64,000 bases of DNA from Bacillota bacterium (GTDB lineage Bacteria; Bacillota; Clostridia; Lachnospirales; Lachnospiraceae): the NCBI GenBank assembly GCA_023392995.1, contig JAEWMZ010000480.1, forward strand, positions 1 to 64,000. Reading direction: 5' to 3'. Positions 49,507 to 60,063 of the stretch are shown piece after piece. How positions within the stretch are numbered: the first letter of the stretch is position 1; each line of letters opens with the position of its first letter. Below the pieces are notes generated by a model that was not told the origin of the DNA, made no database searches, and saw only the letters and a list, made by a program, of their open reading frames with translations. The position numbers and the translations under genes were made by a program.

Positions 49507-50313
49507 TTATTTTTTATTACTCAGGGCAACGGCTTTTTCATAGCAGGCATCCGAAGCTTTCATAACAGCACTGCGAAAACCATGCTCTTCTAGTGCCTTT
49601 ACCGCAGCGATGGTGGTACCTCCCGGTGAGCATACATTATCCTTTAATTTTCCTGGGTGCTCGCCGGTCTCAAGAACCATAGCGGCTGCACCAAGTACCG
49701 TCTGCGCTGCCAAAGTATAAGCTTTATCTCTCGGAATACCATAGCTTACCACACTATCTGCCAAAGCCTCAATAAACATATATACGTATGCTGGTGAGCT
49801 GCCGTTTGCACATACTACCGCATTCATCAGCTTCTCATCAAATATCTCATATTTTCCAAAGGAACGGAAGAACTGATCAATGATTCCATGCTCTTCCTCA
49901 GTAAAATGCTCCTGGGAGAAACTAATACCGGTCATTCCTTTACTTACAAGAGCCGGTGTATTTGGCATAGCCCGCACTACTCTGACAGACTGGGAAAGGC
50001 TTTCCTTAATAAAATCAATGGTGATTCCCGCCGCAATGGATATTACAATCTGCTCCTCCGTCACAACATCCTTTATTTCCTTCAGTACCTGAGGGAAAAA
50101 TTGAGGCTTAACAGCCAAGACCAGATATTTACACTGCTTGACAACCGTATTAATATCTTCGGCAAAGGCTACCCCTGTGTCCTTCTTTACAAATTGATTT
50201 CTTTCAGCACTGGCATCGATATAGACTACTTCACTACCGCCAAAAGTGTTTACTGTTGCCTTTAATAAAGGATAACCCATATTTCCTACTCCAATAAATC
50301 CAAACATTGCCAT
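49507..50313 (-). CDS. proC: Pyrroline-5-carboxylate reductase
   Basis: The 268-residue protein has the Rossmann start FGFIGVGNMGYPLLKA, AVKPQFF, SIAAGITIDF, VRAMPNTPALVSKGMTGIS and the C-terminal signature CSPGGTTIAAVKALEEHGFRSAVM. It reduces pyrroline-5-carboxylate to proline with NAD(P)H. With proA at 60216 in the same window, only proB is unseen. Confidence 0.95.
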   Translation of the reverse strand: MAMFGFIGVGNMGYPLLKATVNTFGGSEVVYIDASAERNQFVKKDTGVAFAEDINTVVKQCKYLVLAVKPQFFPQVLKEIKDVVTEEQIVISIAAGITIDFIKESLSQSVRVVRAMPNTPALVSKGMTGISFSQEHFTEEEHGIIDQFFRSFGKYEIFDEKLMNAVVCANGSSPAYVYMFIEALADSVVSYGIPRDKAYTLAAQTVLGAAAMVLETGEHPGKLKDNVCSPGGTTIAAVKALEEHGFRSAVMKASDACYEKAVALSNKK

Positions 50314-50400
50314 AATTCATTTCCTTCTTTCTATTTTTTATCTGATGCTTCTTACTTCATAACTTTAATAATTTTTAAAGAAATGTCATTTATTACAGAC

Positions 50401-50655
50401 ATTTCACCTTTACAAATACTCAGCTGTAAGGTCGCAGGATGCATATATAAAAGGATCTACATTTCACGCTAACATAGCTTTTACTTTAAGTCACGAGATG
50501 TAGAATATAGAATTCTCTAATTTACATAGTAATTCACATTCTACTATAAGGGTCACCGGTTGTCGAAAGCGAAATGCTATATTTCACACTAACGCTCATT
50601 CAACCATTAGGCCGCTCAATGCCGGATGTGAGACGTTCTCATTTAGAGCACTAAC
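50401..50655. repeat. Degenerate tandem repeat array 2, exact 60-bp period
   Basis: ATTTCAC-type unit starts lie at 50401, 50461, about 50520, 50581 and 50641, i.e. every 60 bases. Shared words include ATTTCACNCTAAC at the start, TAAG near position 27 and GATG near position 40. The unit at 50581 is close in sequence to the one at 47014 of array 1. No frame crosses it. It lies upstream of proC in a 770-base gap; the rest of that gap to 51007 is AT-rich with nothing else clear. Confidence 0.75.
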
Positions 50656-51007
50656 AACCCTTTAACACTTATTCTATATTTTTGATTATATATTATAGCT
50701 TTTAAGCTATTCTATCACAGGCAACAAGAAATTTCACGCGTTGAATCATTTTTTTTACAGATCATCAGAATTACGGGAGCTGTTGTCCCTACTTGTGTGA
50801 TTATTTTGCTTAACCAAGTTCCCCAATTCATATTGCTACTACCAATTCATACAAGTACCTGAATGTCCCGTCTCTCTGCGCGTTGCAACCAACATGAAAG
50901 AGGTTGTCCTTCCTACTCTGAAAATGTCATAATTTATATTATTTCATAAAACGATTTAATAAGACCTGATCTGGCCTCTCTATTGGAACAAACCACAGAT
51001 ATAAAGA

Positions 51008-51060
51008 ATAGGCAGTACTATGCATTATTATTTATAATAATGCACAACACTACCTATCCG
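51008..51060 (-). terminator. Terminator of the aminotransferase gene
   Basis: Between 51008 and 51060 a near-perfect long hairpin (ATAGGCAGTACTATGCATTATTAT with ATAATAATGCACAACACTACCTAT) lies just after the stop at 51085; the minus-strand side continues T-rich. Confidence 0.8.
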
Positions 51061-51084
51061 TCTTTGGTAAGGAATCAATATGTA

Positions 51085-52293
51085 TTACACCAATGATTCA
51101 ATGAAAGCTTCAATCCGATCCAAGCCCTTAGCAATCTGCTCCTTTGAAATTGCATAGGACAGTCTGATGTGATCCGCAAAGCCAAAATCTGCACATGGAA
51201 TAACAGCAACACTATAATCTTCAAGTAATATTTTAGCCAGCTGATCCACATTTGCAATCTTATTTCCCTTGTATTCCTTTTCAAACAGCTGGTTCACATC
51301 TATAAAAGTATAGAATGCTCCCTGAGGCTTTAGCGCAGAGATTAGTTTTATGTTCGTGATTCGCTCATACATATATTCACGTCGTTTATTAAATTCAGCA
51401 TGCATCTTTACTACAGAATCCTGGGGTCCGTTTAACGCCTCTAGAGCAGCTTTTTGTGCAATTGAATTTGGATTCGAGGTTTGATGACTCTGAAGGCCTG
51501 CCATTAATTTCGCTACCTCTTTGGAAGAGCCGGTAAAGCCGATTCTCCAACCGGTCATGGAATAACCTTTCGCAACACCGCTGCAGGTAATGGTTCTCTT
51601 ATATATCTCATCGTTAAAGGCTGCAATACTGAGTGCCTCTCCTTCGTAGATGAGGTTCTCATACATTTCGTCAGAAATAACATAAAAATCTTTTCTTACA
51701 GCAACTTCTGCAATTGCTTCTAATTCCTCTCTTGTATAAATCATACCGGATGGATTACTTGGAGAATTAAGGACAAGTGCTTTTGTTTTATCGGTACAGG
51801 CCGCTTCAATCTGAGCAGCCGTTACTTTATATTGATTTGACTTCTCTCCTCTGACAAATACAGGGATACCATCAGCAAGCTTTACAATCTCAGGATAGCT
51901 TAACCAGTAAGGAGATGGGATAATCACTTCATCGCCGGGATTACAAATCGCTTCAAAAATATTGGTTAGGGAGTGCTTTCCGCCATTACTAACAACAATC
52001 TGATCGGGTTCGTATTTAATACCGTTAAATCTCAGGAATTTTTCACAGACCGCTTTTCTTAATTCCAGGGTTCCTTCTGCCGGAGTATATTTAGTAAACC
52101 CATCATGAATTGCCGCAATTGCCGCTTCACAGATATTATCCGGTGTGTTAAAATCCGGTTCACCGGCTCCAAAGCCAACAACGTCAATTCCCTTACTCAT
52201 CAGATCCTTTGCTTTTGCTGTTATCGCTAATGTAGATGAAGGCTTTACTGCCTGTGCCTTCCTTGATACTGTTAATGCCATTCTTGCACCCAT
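51085..52293 (-). CDS. Aspartate/aromatic aminotransferase-like, PLP-dependent
   Basis: The 398-402-residue protein is class I/II aminotransferase: VSNGGKHSLTNIFEAI, LNSPSNPSGMIYT, YVISDEMYENLIY and the PLP lysine in SGVAKGYSMTGWRIGF. This pattern is that of the AspC-like Ib group (aspartate or prephenate/aromatic). The start is ATG 52293 or the ATG four codons later (MALTVSRKAQAV). It stands alone with its own terminator. Confidence 0.9.
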   Translation of the reverse strand: MGARMALTVSRKAQAVKPSSTLAITAKAKDLMSKGIDVVGFGAGEPDFNTPDNICEAAIAAIHDGFTKYTPAEGTLELRKAVCEKFLRFNGIKYEPDQIVVSNGGKHSLTNIFEAICNPGDEVIIPSPYWLSYPEIVKLADGIPVFVRGEKSNQYKVTAAQIEAACTDKTKALVLNSPSNPSGMIYTREELEAIAEVAVRKDFYVISDEMYENLIYEGEALSIAAFNDEIYKRTITCSGVAKGYSMTGWRIGFTGSSKEVAKLMAGLQSHQTSNPNSIAQKAALEALNGPQDSVVKMHAEFNKRREYMYERITNIKLISALKPQGAFYTFIDVNQLFEKEYKGNKIANVDQLAKILLEDYSVAVIPCADFGFADHIRLSYAISKEQIAKGLDRIEAFIESLV

Positions 52294-52303
52294 CCTTTTT
52301 ACT

Positions 52304-52880
52304 TAATAAAATTCAGTATCTAAAATAGTTTTCTTAACTATTTAAAGTTTTTATGTATTAAAATATTAATCATTGTAATATATAAATTATAAATATGCAA
52401 GCAGAATTTATGAATAAATAGAACAAAAGTATCTCCTCAGGCTTTCATATGTCCGCTTATCGCGGATTTGTTGTACATCATTACCAGTTCTTTCATGATT
52501 TCTAACAATAAAGTATACTTATCATCTAGTTTATGCATCAATTATTCCTTGTTTTTGTTTATAATTCTGTGATAAATGACTATAACTTAACGTCGTGATA
52601 GCGCTTTACTATTTCATATCAATAAAAATGGTAAGCTAATGATATGAATCTTAATTGTGCTGTCTACCATATATCAATTGTGCAATTATTTTTTTATTCA
52701 TCTGTTTGTTACAGCACTCTTTACTCAATTTTAGAGACACATTTTATGGATCTTTTTATCAGAATTATCTGTCTCTCATTATGTTACATATAGTCATATT
52801 ATGTCAAATCACATTATTATATTATGTTTCACTTTACATTATTATATTATGTTAATCCACGTTATAATGTTAATTTTAAG
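52304..52880. other. AT-rich intergenic region
   Basis: This 577-base gap has no convincing gene. Its right end (52780-52862) has short direct repeats of ATTATTATATTATGT. The plus-strand frame at 52655 is AT-rich and has neither a ribosome site nor a recognisable fold. Confidence 0.5.
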
Positions 52881-53028
52881 TATTTGCGAAACTCATAAAC
52901 TGATGCTTTTGTATATACAGCTGATACTGTTTCGGAGCGGAAGTTAAGCCCCAAGGATGCGTTGAAGCGGAGAAATGGTATCTGCTGTGTATACAATTAC
53001 AGAAATTTTATTGTTTCGCAATTGCTTA
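52881..53028. repeat. Palindromic intergenic element, copy 1
   Basis: It starts TTTGCGAAACTCATAA and ends GTTTCGCAATTGCTTA, imperfect terminal inverted repeats. Inside, GTATATACAGCTGATAC and GTATCTGCTGTGTATAC pair around a GC-richer centre with TTTCGGAGCGGAAGTTAAGC. The whole can fold into one long hairpin. Related copies lie at 56891 and 60064. Confidence 0.8.
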
Positions 53029-53111
53029 ATATTAATTTTAGTGAAAGAAGTTCCTGTTGATCCGTACAACCGATCCCGTGCTCCAGCTTTCGCTGGGCAC
53101 AATGCACACAA

Positions 53112-53150
53112 AAAGACCTTGTAAATTTTCATTTACAAGGTCTTTGTTTT
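53112..53150 (-). terminator. Terminator of rny
   Basis: A perfect 15-bp stem (AAAGACCTTGTAAAT with its complement, 53112-53126 and 53131-53145) with TTTC loop, 18 bases after the rny stop, T-rich on the minus strand. A second hairpin (GTGCTCCAGC/GCTGGGCAC, near 53074-53097) lies between it and repeat copy 1. Confidence 0.9.
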
Positions 53151-53168
53151 CATCGTCATTAAAAGGAA

Positions 53169-54728
53169 TTATTTTGCGTAATCGGTTACTCTGCTTTCAC
53201 GAATTACGTTAACCTTAATCTGTCCTGGATATTCTAATTCATTCTCGATTTTTTTAGATAAATCTCTTGCCAATAATATCATATCAGCATCATTAATCTG
53301 TTCAGGGACAACCATAACTCTGACTTCCCTACCAGCTTGAATAGCGAAGGATTTATCTACCCCTTTAAAGCCATTGGTAATATCTTCAAGTTGCTTTAGT
53401 CTGTTGGTGTAAGTTTCCAATGTCTCGCGTCTTGCACCAGGTCTTGCTGCAGAAATCGTATCTGCCGCCTGCACGATACAGGCAATCAGTGACTGGAATT
53501 CTACATCTCCATGATGTGCTTCAACGGAATTAATAACAATTGGTGATTCTTTATATTTTCTACATAAATCCACACCAATTTGAACATGAGTTCCTTCCAT
53601 CTCGTGATCAATTGATTTTCCGATGTCATGTAAAAGACCGGCACGTTTCGCCAATCGAACATCAACACCGATTTCAGCGGCTAGAAGGCCAGATAAAATA
53701 GCCACTTCAATAGAATGCTTTAAGGCATTTTGACCATAGCTTGTCCTAAATTTCATCTTACCGAGCAGTTTTACCAACTCAGGATGAATTCCATGAACCC
53801 CTACCTCTAATGTTGCAGCTTCTCCAGCTTCCCTAATCATAACCTCAACTTCTTTTTGAGCCTTTTCTACCATTTCTTCAATTCTTGCCGGATGAATACG
53901 TCCGTCAACAATCAGCTTTTCAAGTGCAATTCTTGCAACTTCTCTTCTGATTGGATCAAATGCTGATAGAATAACTGCTTCCGGTGTGTCATCAATAATT
54001 AAATCCACGCCCGTCATCGTCTCTAAAGTTCTGATGTTACGTCCCTCTCTACCGATGATTCTTCCCTTCATCTCATCGTTCGGGAGCTGAACAACGGATA
54101 TTGTTGTCTCAGCAACATGATCCGCAGCACATCTTTGAATTGCTGTTACTACATAGTCCTTTGCTTTCTTATCCGCTTCTTCTTTTGCTCTGCTTTCTAA
54201 ATCCTTAATCAGCATTGCAGTTTCATGTTTTACTTCATCTTCAACAGTCTTAATCAGATATTCCTTAGCTTGTTCGGAGGTCAATCCAGAAATCTTCTCC
54301 AATTCCTGCAACTGCTTTGAATGGAAATCATCGACTTCCTGCTTCACTTTGTCAAGTTCAGCTTCTTTTGCAGTGAGTTTGGATTCTTTCTTTTCCAGTG
54401 CTTCAGTTTTCCGGTCTAAATTTTCCTCTTTAGACTGTACTCTCTTTTCATAGCGTTGTATTTCAGCTCTACGTTCCTTAGTTTCCCGGTCTAACTCGTT
54501 CTTTGCCTTCAGAGCTTCCTCTTTGGCTTCGAGCAAGGCCTCGCGCTTCTTAGTTTCAGCTGTTTTTAAGCCTTCATCTATGATTTCTCTTGCCTTTTCT
54601 TCTGCATTCCCAATCTTCGCTTCATATACTTTGACGCGATAGGTGATTGCAACTTTCCAAGTGATAAGAGCAACAACAACTAAGGTTATTAAAACTGCAA
54701 TCGCAATTTTGATAAACTCTTGTAGCAC
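53169..54728 (-). CDS. rny: Ribonuclease Y
   Basis: The 519-residue protein has an N-terminal membrane helix ([19 protein letters not shown]), a long coiled coil (about residues 30-200), a KH domain ([41 protein letters not shown]) and an HD domain with [17 protein letters not shown] and [21 protein letters not shown]. It starts mRNA decay by endonuclease cuts at the membrane. It stands alone, with a perfect terminator. Confidence 0.97.
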   Translation of the reverse strand: MLQEFIKIAIAVLITLVVVALITWKVAITYRVKVYEAKIGNAEEKAREIIDEGLKTAETKKREALLEAKEEALKAKNELDRETKERRAEIQRYEKRVQSKEENLDRKTEALEKKESKLTAKEAELDKVKQEVDDFHSKQLQELEKISGLTSEQAKEYLIKTVEDEVKHETAMLIKDLESRAKEEADKKAKDYVVTAIQRCAADHVAETTISVVQLPNDEMKGRIIGREGRNIRTLETMTGVDLIIDDTPEAVILSAFDPIRREVARIALEKLIVDGRIHPARIEEMVEKAQKEVEVMIREAGEAATLEVGVHGIHPELVKLLGKMKFRTSYGQNALKHSIEVAILSGLLAAEIGVDVRLAKRAGLLHDIGKSIDHEMEGTHVQIGVDLCRKYKESPIVINSVEAHHGDVEFQSLIACIVQAADTISAARPGARRETLETYTNRLKQLEDITNGFKGVDKSFAIQAGREVRVMVVPEQINDADMILLARDLSKKIENELEYPGQIKVNVIRESRVTDYAK

Positions 54729-55402
54729 AGGAGCACCTCCTTATTTAGTTTTCATTGTACAACGAAAGAGAACCATATAAGTGACATTTATATAATTTCA
54801 AAAAATTGTATGTTTTTCACTTATTTTATATTCACTTGTCATAATAATACAACACATAAATTTTATACTGTTTTTCCTAATATGTCAAGTATACGAACGA
54901 ATATTTATCTATTCTGACATAAATTAATATCAATATATTGAATTATTATATGGTACTTATACAATATAAGCTGAAATCTATATTTGAGGCTCAAATTGTT
55001 GATTAATTATTCAGAACCATGGTAAATTGGGGCTTACGCTAATAATTGCGCTGCGGGTATTACCTGCTCGCCCTCACTGTCTGAGAATTTTCTGTGGCCT
55101 TAAACTGTCTAAAATAATGGGAAGCCCTTATCTTAAATAGAATCAGGAGATAGAGGTGAAAATTAATATGATGTGAAATTCAGTAAAGGAGGAATTCAAC
55201 GTAGATTTGACTATACGCTTTCACTTCTTTGTAGGTTTCTTATCAACCTCCTAATCCAACTGTTTCGTATACAGATATAAATGATGATACAAATGAAAGG
55301 CATCCGACCTGTTTTGTGATTAGGTACCAAGCAAAAATGCTCGTTTTCAAACACAAACCAAATCAGATGCCAATCACTCATCCCTCTATGATCATTTCAT
55401 AA
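54729..55402. other. Intergenic region between miaB and rny
   Basis: No gene is seen in these 674 bases. The miaB-proximal part (55299-55380) has an imperfect inverted repeat, GGCATCCGACC ... AGATGCC with TTTTGTG ... CACAAA, that could end the miaB transcript. The rest is AT-rich and should hold the rny promoter. No riboswitch fold was recognised. Confidence 0.45.
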
Positions 55403-56833
55403 TTATACTTCTTTTAATTTTCCCATATAATAGAAGCCTTTGCTTTCCTCCAGGCTGACCTCAACAATTTTACCAATCAAGCTTTGATCCCCTGGGAAGT
55501 GAACCAGTAAATTATTACTCAATCTTCCTGTCATAAGAGAAGCATCCTGAGAATTAACCTCCTCGACCAGCACCTTTTGTACCGTATGAACTTCCTTACC
55601 CGCAGACCTGGCAGAGCCTTGCTGCACTTCCTTTAACAGACGGTCAAAGCGCTCCATCGCAACCTGCTCCGGTACCTGGCCTTCCATATTAGCCGCCGGT
55701 GTACCGGTACGTTTTGAATAAATAAAGGTAAAGGCACTATCATAGCCCACCTTCTTCACAACCTCCATGGTCTCCAGAAAATCCTCTTCGGTTTCTCCCG
55801 GAAAGCCCACAATTATATCCGTAGTTAAGGAGATATCCGGTACCGCAGCACGGATCTTATCCACCAGCTCCAAGTAGCTTTCTTTTGTGTATTTGCGATT
55901 CATCAGCTTAAGGAGTCTTGAGCTTCCGGATTGTACCGGAAGATGCAGGTGCTTGCAGATCTTCTTACTTCCTGCCATTACCTCAATCAACTCATCGGAT
56001 AAGTCCTTGGGATGGGAGGTCATAAATCGGATTCGTTCAATTCCAGCCAGCTTCTCGATCTCGGATAGCAGCTGTGCAAAGGTCATCGGAGATTCTAAAG
56101 TCTTTCCATAGGAGTTGACGTTCTGCCCCAGAAGCATAATTTCCACTACTCCATCCACAGCCAAGGCTTTAATCTCATCCAGAATATCCTGCGGATTTCT
56201 GCTGCGTTCCCTCCCTCGTACATAGGGTACAATGCAGTAGCTGCAGTAATTGTTGCAGCCAAACATAATATTTACACCTGCTTTGAAGTGATACTTCCGG
56301 TCATTCGGCAGATTCTCAACAATCATCTCTGTATCCTTCCAAAGATCAATTACCATTCGGTCAGATTCCAGACGAGTCTGTAACAGCTCCGCAAACTTAA
56401 AGATATTATGGGTTCCAAAAATGATATCCACAAAGCGGTAGCTCTTTTTTAATTTATCTACCACAATGTCTTCCTGCATCATACAGCCACAGAGCGCGAT
56501 CATCATTCCCGGATTTTCCTTCTTTAATTTTCCCAGATACCCCAATCGTCCAAATACTCTGTTATTCGCATTTTCTCTTACGGTACAGGTGTTATATAAG
56601 ACCAGATCTGCTTTTTCCGTATCTGTTTCTTCGTAACCAATTTGCTTCAGGATACCAGAAATTTTCTCCGAATCCCTGCTGTTCATCTGACACCCAAAGG
56701 TTTCTATGTGATAGGTTTTACGCTTTCCTGTCCTTTCAAACTCCTGATCAAATCTGCACTTAAGTTCATTTATAATATCCAGCTGCTTTGCAGCCTCCAA
56801 ATCATTCACATTGGTAATATCGCTATTTCTCAT
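55403..56833 (-). CDS. miaB: tRNA-2-methylthio-N6-dimethylallyladenosine synthase
   Basis: The 476-residue radical-SAM enzyme has the UPF0004 N-terminal domain with cysteines in TFGCQMNSRDSE, NTCTVREN and LCGCMMQED, the radical-SAM CxxxCxxC in CNNYCSYCIVPYVRGRERSR, and a C-terminal TRAM-like domain. It adds methylthio to i6A37 in tRNAs that read UNN codons. It has the length of the family; ATG 56833 gives 70 extra N-terminal residues over E. coli MiaB, usual in Firmicutes. Confidence 0.97.
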   Translation of the reverse strand: MRNSDITNVNDLEAAKQLDIINELKCRFDQEFERTGKRKTYHIETFGCQMNSRDSEKISGILKQIGYEETDTEKADLVLYNTCTVRENANNRVFGRLGYLGKLKKENPGMMIALCGCMMQEDIVVDKLKKSYRFVDIIFGTHNIFKFAELLQTRLESDRMVIDLWKDTEMIVENLPNDRKYHFKAGVNIMFGCNNYCSYCIVPYVRGRERSRNPQDILDEIKALAVDGVVEIMLLGQNVNSYGKTLESPMTFAQLLSEIEKLAGIERIRFMTSHPKDLSDELIEVMAGSKKICKHLHLPVQSGSSRLLKLMNRKYTKESYLELVDKIRAAVPDISLTTDIIVGFPGETEEDFLETMEVVKKVGYDSAFTFIYSKRTGTPAANMEGQVPEQVAMERFDRLLKEVQQGSARSAGKEVHTVQKVLVEEVNSQDASLMTGRLSNNLLVHFPGDQSLIGKIVEVSLEESKGFYYMGKLKEV

Positions 56834-56890
56834 GGTACCTCCATATCCTGCTTAAGTTCCTTCTAATTCTCCATACAAGGAAAATATCTA

Positions 56891-57036
56891 GGCAATTGTG
56901 AAATAATATAGTTATTACGATTGTATACACAGCAGATACTATTCTTCTGCGAGAGCGTTATCTTTGAGCTTAGCTTCCGCTCCGGAACGATATCTGCTGT
57001 GTATACTATATCTTGTTAGTAAGTTCGCAATTACAT
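56891..57036. repeat. Palindromic intergenic element, copy 2 (inverted)
   Basis: Opposite orientation to copies 1 and 3: GCTTAGCTTCCGCTCCGGAAC replaces its reverse complement. Ends are CAATTGTGAAAT and AAGTTCGCAATTAC, and the stem is GTATACACAGCAGATAC with GATATCTGCTGTGTATAC. It lies between miaB and the M14 peptidase gene. Confidence 0.8.
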
Positions 57037-57085
57037 AAATCACAAATATTGATTTTAACGTAATATTCTTACTTTGTCTATCCTT

Positions 57086-58063
57086 TTATATAATTCTGCT
57101 GCCAAATTCCAGGATAACCATCTTTAATTCTTCGAAGGTGCTCTGCCGGTATCGAATGTCCAAGGGAAATTCTGCCTCGTCCTCAATTGTTTCGATCGTT
57201 AAAGCAGGCTTTTTTAAATATTCGGAATAATAATGTACCGTATTCCCTCCGCTATCTCCCGTGCCAATCTCAATTTCAGGAGGATTCAATGCATAATTTG
57301 TCACTGCCGCCAGGCGCAGTGCAATATCCTGCTGTCTCATATTATAGGCATCCGGCATAACCTTCCGGTAATAATAGATCTGCTTGCCCCGGGAATGAAA
57401 ATCCAAAAAGCCCTTGGTTCGGTACTCATGGAAGATGGAGATAAGAACCTTCGTCTCATTCTCACTTCCGGCATAATCTCCCGGCTCCTTGGGACGATAT
57501 AGAACACTGGGAAAATTACGGTTAATATCAACTGCTCTTGCATTGAACTTCCATTCTGCATAGGACTCCTGCTTTGCTTCACACCGCCTTCTTAAATCGG
57601 GATCCTTAATGGCATCAAAGCCATATAGAGATATCATATAACCGTCCGGATTCAAAACCGGAATAAACAGGATCGTAAAAATCTGCAAAATTTCATAAAT
57701 GCAGGTTCCATACAGTAATTCCCCGTACTCCACGTTATCTCGTATTCTTTGATAGTTGTCTCTCTTTTTGAACTCTTTTTTTCTCAGCTTGTGCTTATAA
57801 TAAAATTCTGCGTAGTCTTCGATAATGCGTAGCATTACAATCGGGTTCACATTCTCCCTTGCATGAACACCGCCACAACAAACCATATGCTGTTTTCCAA
57901 CACCAAGCTTAATTAAAATAATGTCACGATTGTCGTGTGACTTGCCAACCGTGACATACTTAAGAATTTCAGGATATTTATTCGCCAGGCTGTTGACATT
58001 GCCGATTAATTTTTCGTAGGAATAGCTTTTCTCATTGAAATCCACTATCATAGTTCGCACCAT
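57086..58063 (-). CDS. M14-family zinc carboxypeptidase
   Basis: The 325-residue protein has the M14 zinc ligands: HxxE in GVHARENVNP (about residue 68-71) and the later His in DFHSRGKQIYYY, with Arg in RAVDINRNFP and the catalytic Glu in ALTIETIEDEAEFP. No signal peptide is seen, so it is likely cytosolic or spore-located. It resembles gamma-D-glutamyl-(L)-meso-diaminopimelate peptidases, but the substrate is inferred. The start has no strong ribosome site; ATG five codons on is an alternative. Confidence 0.88.
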   Translation of the reverse strand: MVRTMIVDFNEKSYSYEKLIGNVNSLANKYPEILKYVTVGKSHDNRDIILIKLGVGKQHMVCCGGVHARENVNPIVMLRIIEDYAEFYYKHKLRKKEFKKRDNYQRIRDNVEYGELLYGTCIYEILQIFTILFIPVLNPDGYMISLYGFDAIKDPDLRRRCEAKQESYAEWKFNARAVDINRNFPSVLYRPKEPGDYAGSENETKVLISIFHEYRTKGFLDFHSRGKQIYYYRKVMPDAYNMRQQDIALRLAAVTNYALNPPEIEIGTGDSGGNTVHYYSEYLKKPALTIETIEDEAEFPLDIRYRQSTFEELKMVILEFGSRII

Positions 58064-58173
58064 TTTATTTCTTTATAGAAGCTTATGATGTTACTTCTGA
58101 TTTATGACAGAAAAGTCATTCTTATTACGAAAAGGTACTCTGTCTGTGTTGCCTGCCCGGCTTTTGATTCGCT

Positions 58174-59058
58174 TTACTCTACATTATAGAAGACCTGCGC
58201 AATCGGAGAATCTTCGGATAAGATTAAAGTTTTATTCTCTCCGGTCAGAGATGCCTTTGCAGCCTCCAAAGATCGGATAAAGGTATAAAAATCGGCTCGC
58301 TTTTCATTGGAATAGGCTGCAGAAAGAATTTTCATATATTCCGCTTCACCTTCCGCAATAATCTTCGCTGCATCTGCTTTCGCGTTTGATACGCTGATTG
58401 CTACCTGCTTATCGGTTTCATTTTGAATTTTCTGTGCTTCTGAAGCCCCTTGTGCAGTATAGGTAGCCGCAATCTGAGCACGCTCCGAGATCATACGATC
58501 AAATACAGCTGTTTTATTATCGCTGGGCAGATCCAGATGCTTTGTTTCTACAGAAATAAGTTCAATTCCATACTGCTTCATCGTATCTCCGATGTTTTCC
58601 ATAAATTCGTTATTTAAGGTACCATCTCTACCGCTGATTACCTCTGCCTGGGTAATACTGCTGATTACGTTCTTCATGGAGTTGTATACAATGGGGTTAA
58701 TTCTTTGTTCAGCCAAAGCAACATTTGAGCTTAGGGTCTGAGCGAATTTGATGGGATCTGTTATTTTCCAAAGCACATAACTGTCGGCCACCATCGTCTT
58801 CTTATCCTTGGTTATCACCGTGGATTCCTGCATATCATAAACCTGAATGCTCTTTGGAATTTTATATACGTCTTCTACAAATGGAGTTTTAATCGCTAAT
58901 CCGGCGGAATCGATAATCCGTTCAATTTTTCCAAAACGTTTAATGACACTGTACTGATTCTCATTTGTCACCACAATACCGGAACTTAAAATGATAAGTG
59001 CAGCAAAAACTAAGATAACAACCACGATCATTCCTGTAATGCCTTTTGCTTTTTTCAT
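58174..59058 (-). CDS. hflC: HflC-like SPFH membrane protein
   Basis: The 294-residue protein has an N-terminal membrane helix (GMIVVVILVFAALIILSSGIVV) and an SPFH domain (VVTNENQYSVIKRFGKIERIIDSAGLAIKTPFVEDVYKIPKSIQVYDM), then a helix-rich part. In bacteria HflK and HflC form a cage around FtsH and modulate its proteolysis. It overlaps hflK by 4 bases. Confidence 0.92.
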   Translation of the reverse strand: MKKAKGITGMIVVVILVFAALIILSSGIVVTNENQYSVIKRFGKIERIIDSAGLAIKTPFVEDVYKIPKSIQVYDMQESTVITKDKKTMVADSYVLWKITDPIKFAQTLSSNVALAEQRINPIVYNSMKNVISSITQAEVISGRDGTLNNEFMENIGDTMKQYGIELISVETKHLDLPSDNKTAVFDRMISERAQIAATYTAQGASEAQKIQNETDKQVAISVSNAKADAAKIIAEGEAEYMKILSAAYSNEKRADFYTFIRSLEAAKASLTGENKTLILSEDSPIAQVFYNVE

Positions 59059-60026
59059 TCCTTGGTTCCTCCTTCCACGATTTTATCCAGTGGTAATATC
59101 TGCTGAACATTGGAACCGTTACTTTCGATTACTACCTTTAAGGATGGTAATACATCTTCCATTGTCTCGTAGAACATTCTCTTCTTTGTAATCAAAGGAT
59201 ATTTTGCATACTCCTCATACATCTTATTAAATTTAGATACTTCGGCATTCGCCTCATTAACACGCTCTGCCTTTGTAGATTCTGCTTCCTGTAAAATCTT
59301 ATCCACTTCCGCGTCTGCCTTAGGAAGCTGCTCGTTTTGATATTTATTTGCATTATTTACCGCGGTGTCAGCGGCCTGCTTGGCGGTTTCCACGGATTTA
59401 AAGGCTTCCATAACCTGAGTTGTTGGCGGCTCAGCATCCTGTATCGTAATGTTAACCAACTGAATTCCTATTTCCTGGCTTTCCAGCTTCTCCAGAATAG
59501 AATCTCTTATCTTTGACTGGATTTCAAACTTTCCTGTTGTAATAACACTATCTACATCATAGCTGCCGACAATCATTCGAATGCTGCTCTGTGCAATATT
59601 CTTTAAAATTGTACTGGGAGCATCGGAGGCATAAAGGAATTTAATCGGGTCTGACACTTTATATTCCACAAAAAAATCCACATTTACAAAATTAAAATCA
59701 TTGGTAATCATCATTGATTCCACATCAACACTTTCCCCGGTTTCCTGATTATAACCAATGGAAAAGCCATGAATTGTTGTATCCACCTTCTGAACTCTTT
59801 GGATAATCGGTAATTTCATATGTAGACCTGCTTCGTTTACTTGCTTCGCCTTTCCAAACGTCGTAATCACCGCCTGTTCCTGCTCCTTTATGGTATAAAA
59901 GGAATCCAAGGCAAAGATTGCTACTATTAGAATGATAACGCCTAGGGTTATCAGCTTCCCAAACTTTTTCATATAGCTGTTAAAGCTATTCTTCGGCGGA
60001 AAATCATAGATTTTCTGTTCTTCCAT
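59055..60026 (-). CDS. hflK: HflK-like SPFH membrane protein
   Basis: The 323-residue protein has one membrane helix (LITLGVIILIVAIFALDSFYTI) and SPFH domain (EQAVITTFGKAKQVNEAGLHMKLPIIQRVQKVDTTIHGF), followed by an extended helical region (QAADTAVNNANKYQNEQLPKADAEVDKIL) typical of HflK. Translated just before hflC with a shared end, so a stoichiometric complex is likely. Confidence 0.92.
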   Translation of the reverse strand: MEEQKIYDFPPKNSFNSYMKKFGKLITLGVIILIVAIFALDSFYTIKEQEQAVITTFGKAKQVNEAGLHMKLPIIQRVQKVDTTIHGFSIGYNQETGESVDVESMMITNDFNFVNVDFFVEYKVSDPIKFLYASDAPSTILKNIAQSSIRMIVGSYDVDSVITTGKFEIQSKIRDSILEKLESQEIGIQLVNITIQDAEPPTTQVMEAFKSVETAKQAADTAVNNANKYQNEQLPKADAEVDKILQEAESTKAERVNEANAEVSKFNKMYEEYAKYPLITKKRMFYETMEDVLPSLKVVIESNGSNVQQILPLDKIVEGGTKE

Positions 60027-60063
60027 TCTTGACCCTCTTTCTCTCTTTCATTATCTAATTTTC

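Noticed and set aside
52655..52855. Plus-strand open frame of 66 codons
   Set aside because: Very AT-rich, no ribosome site, low-complexity hydrophobic product, next to repeats.
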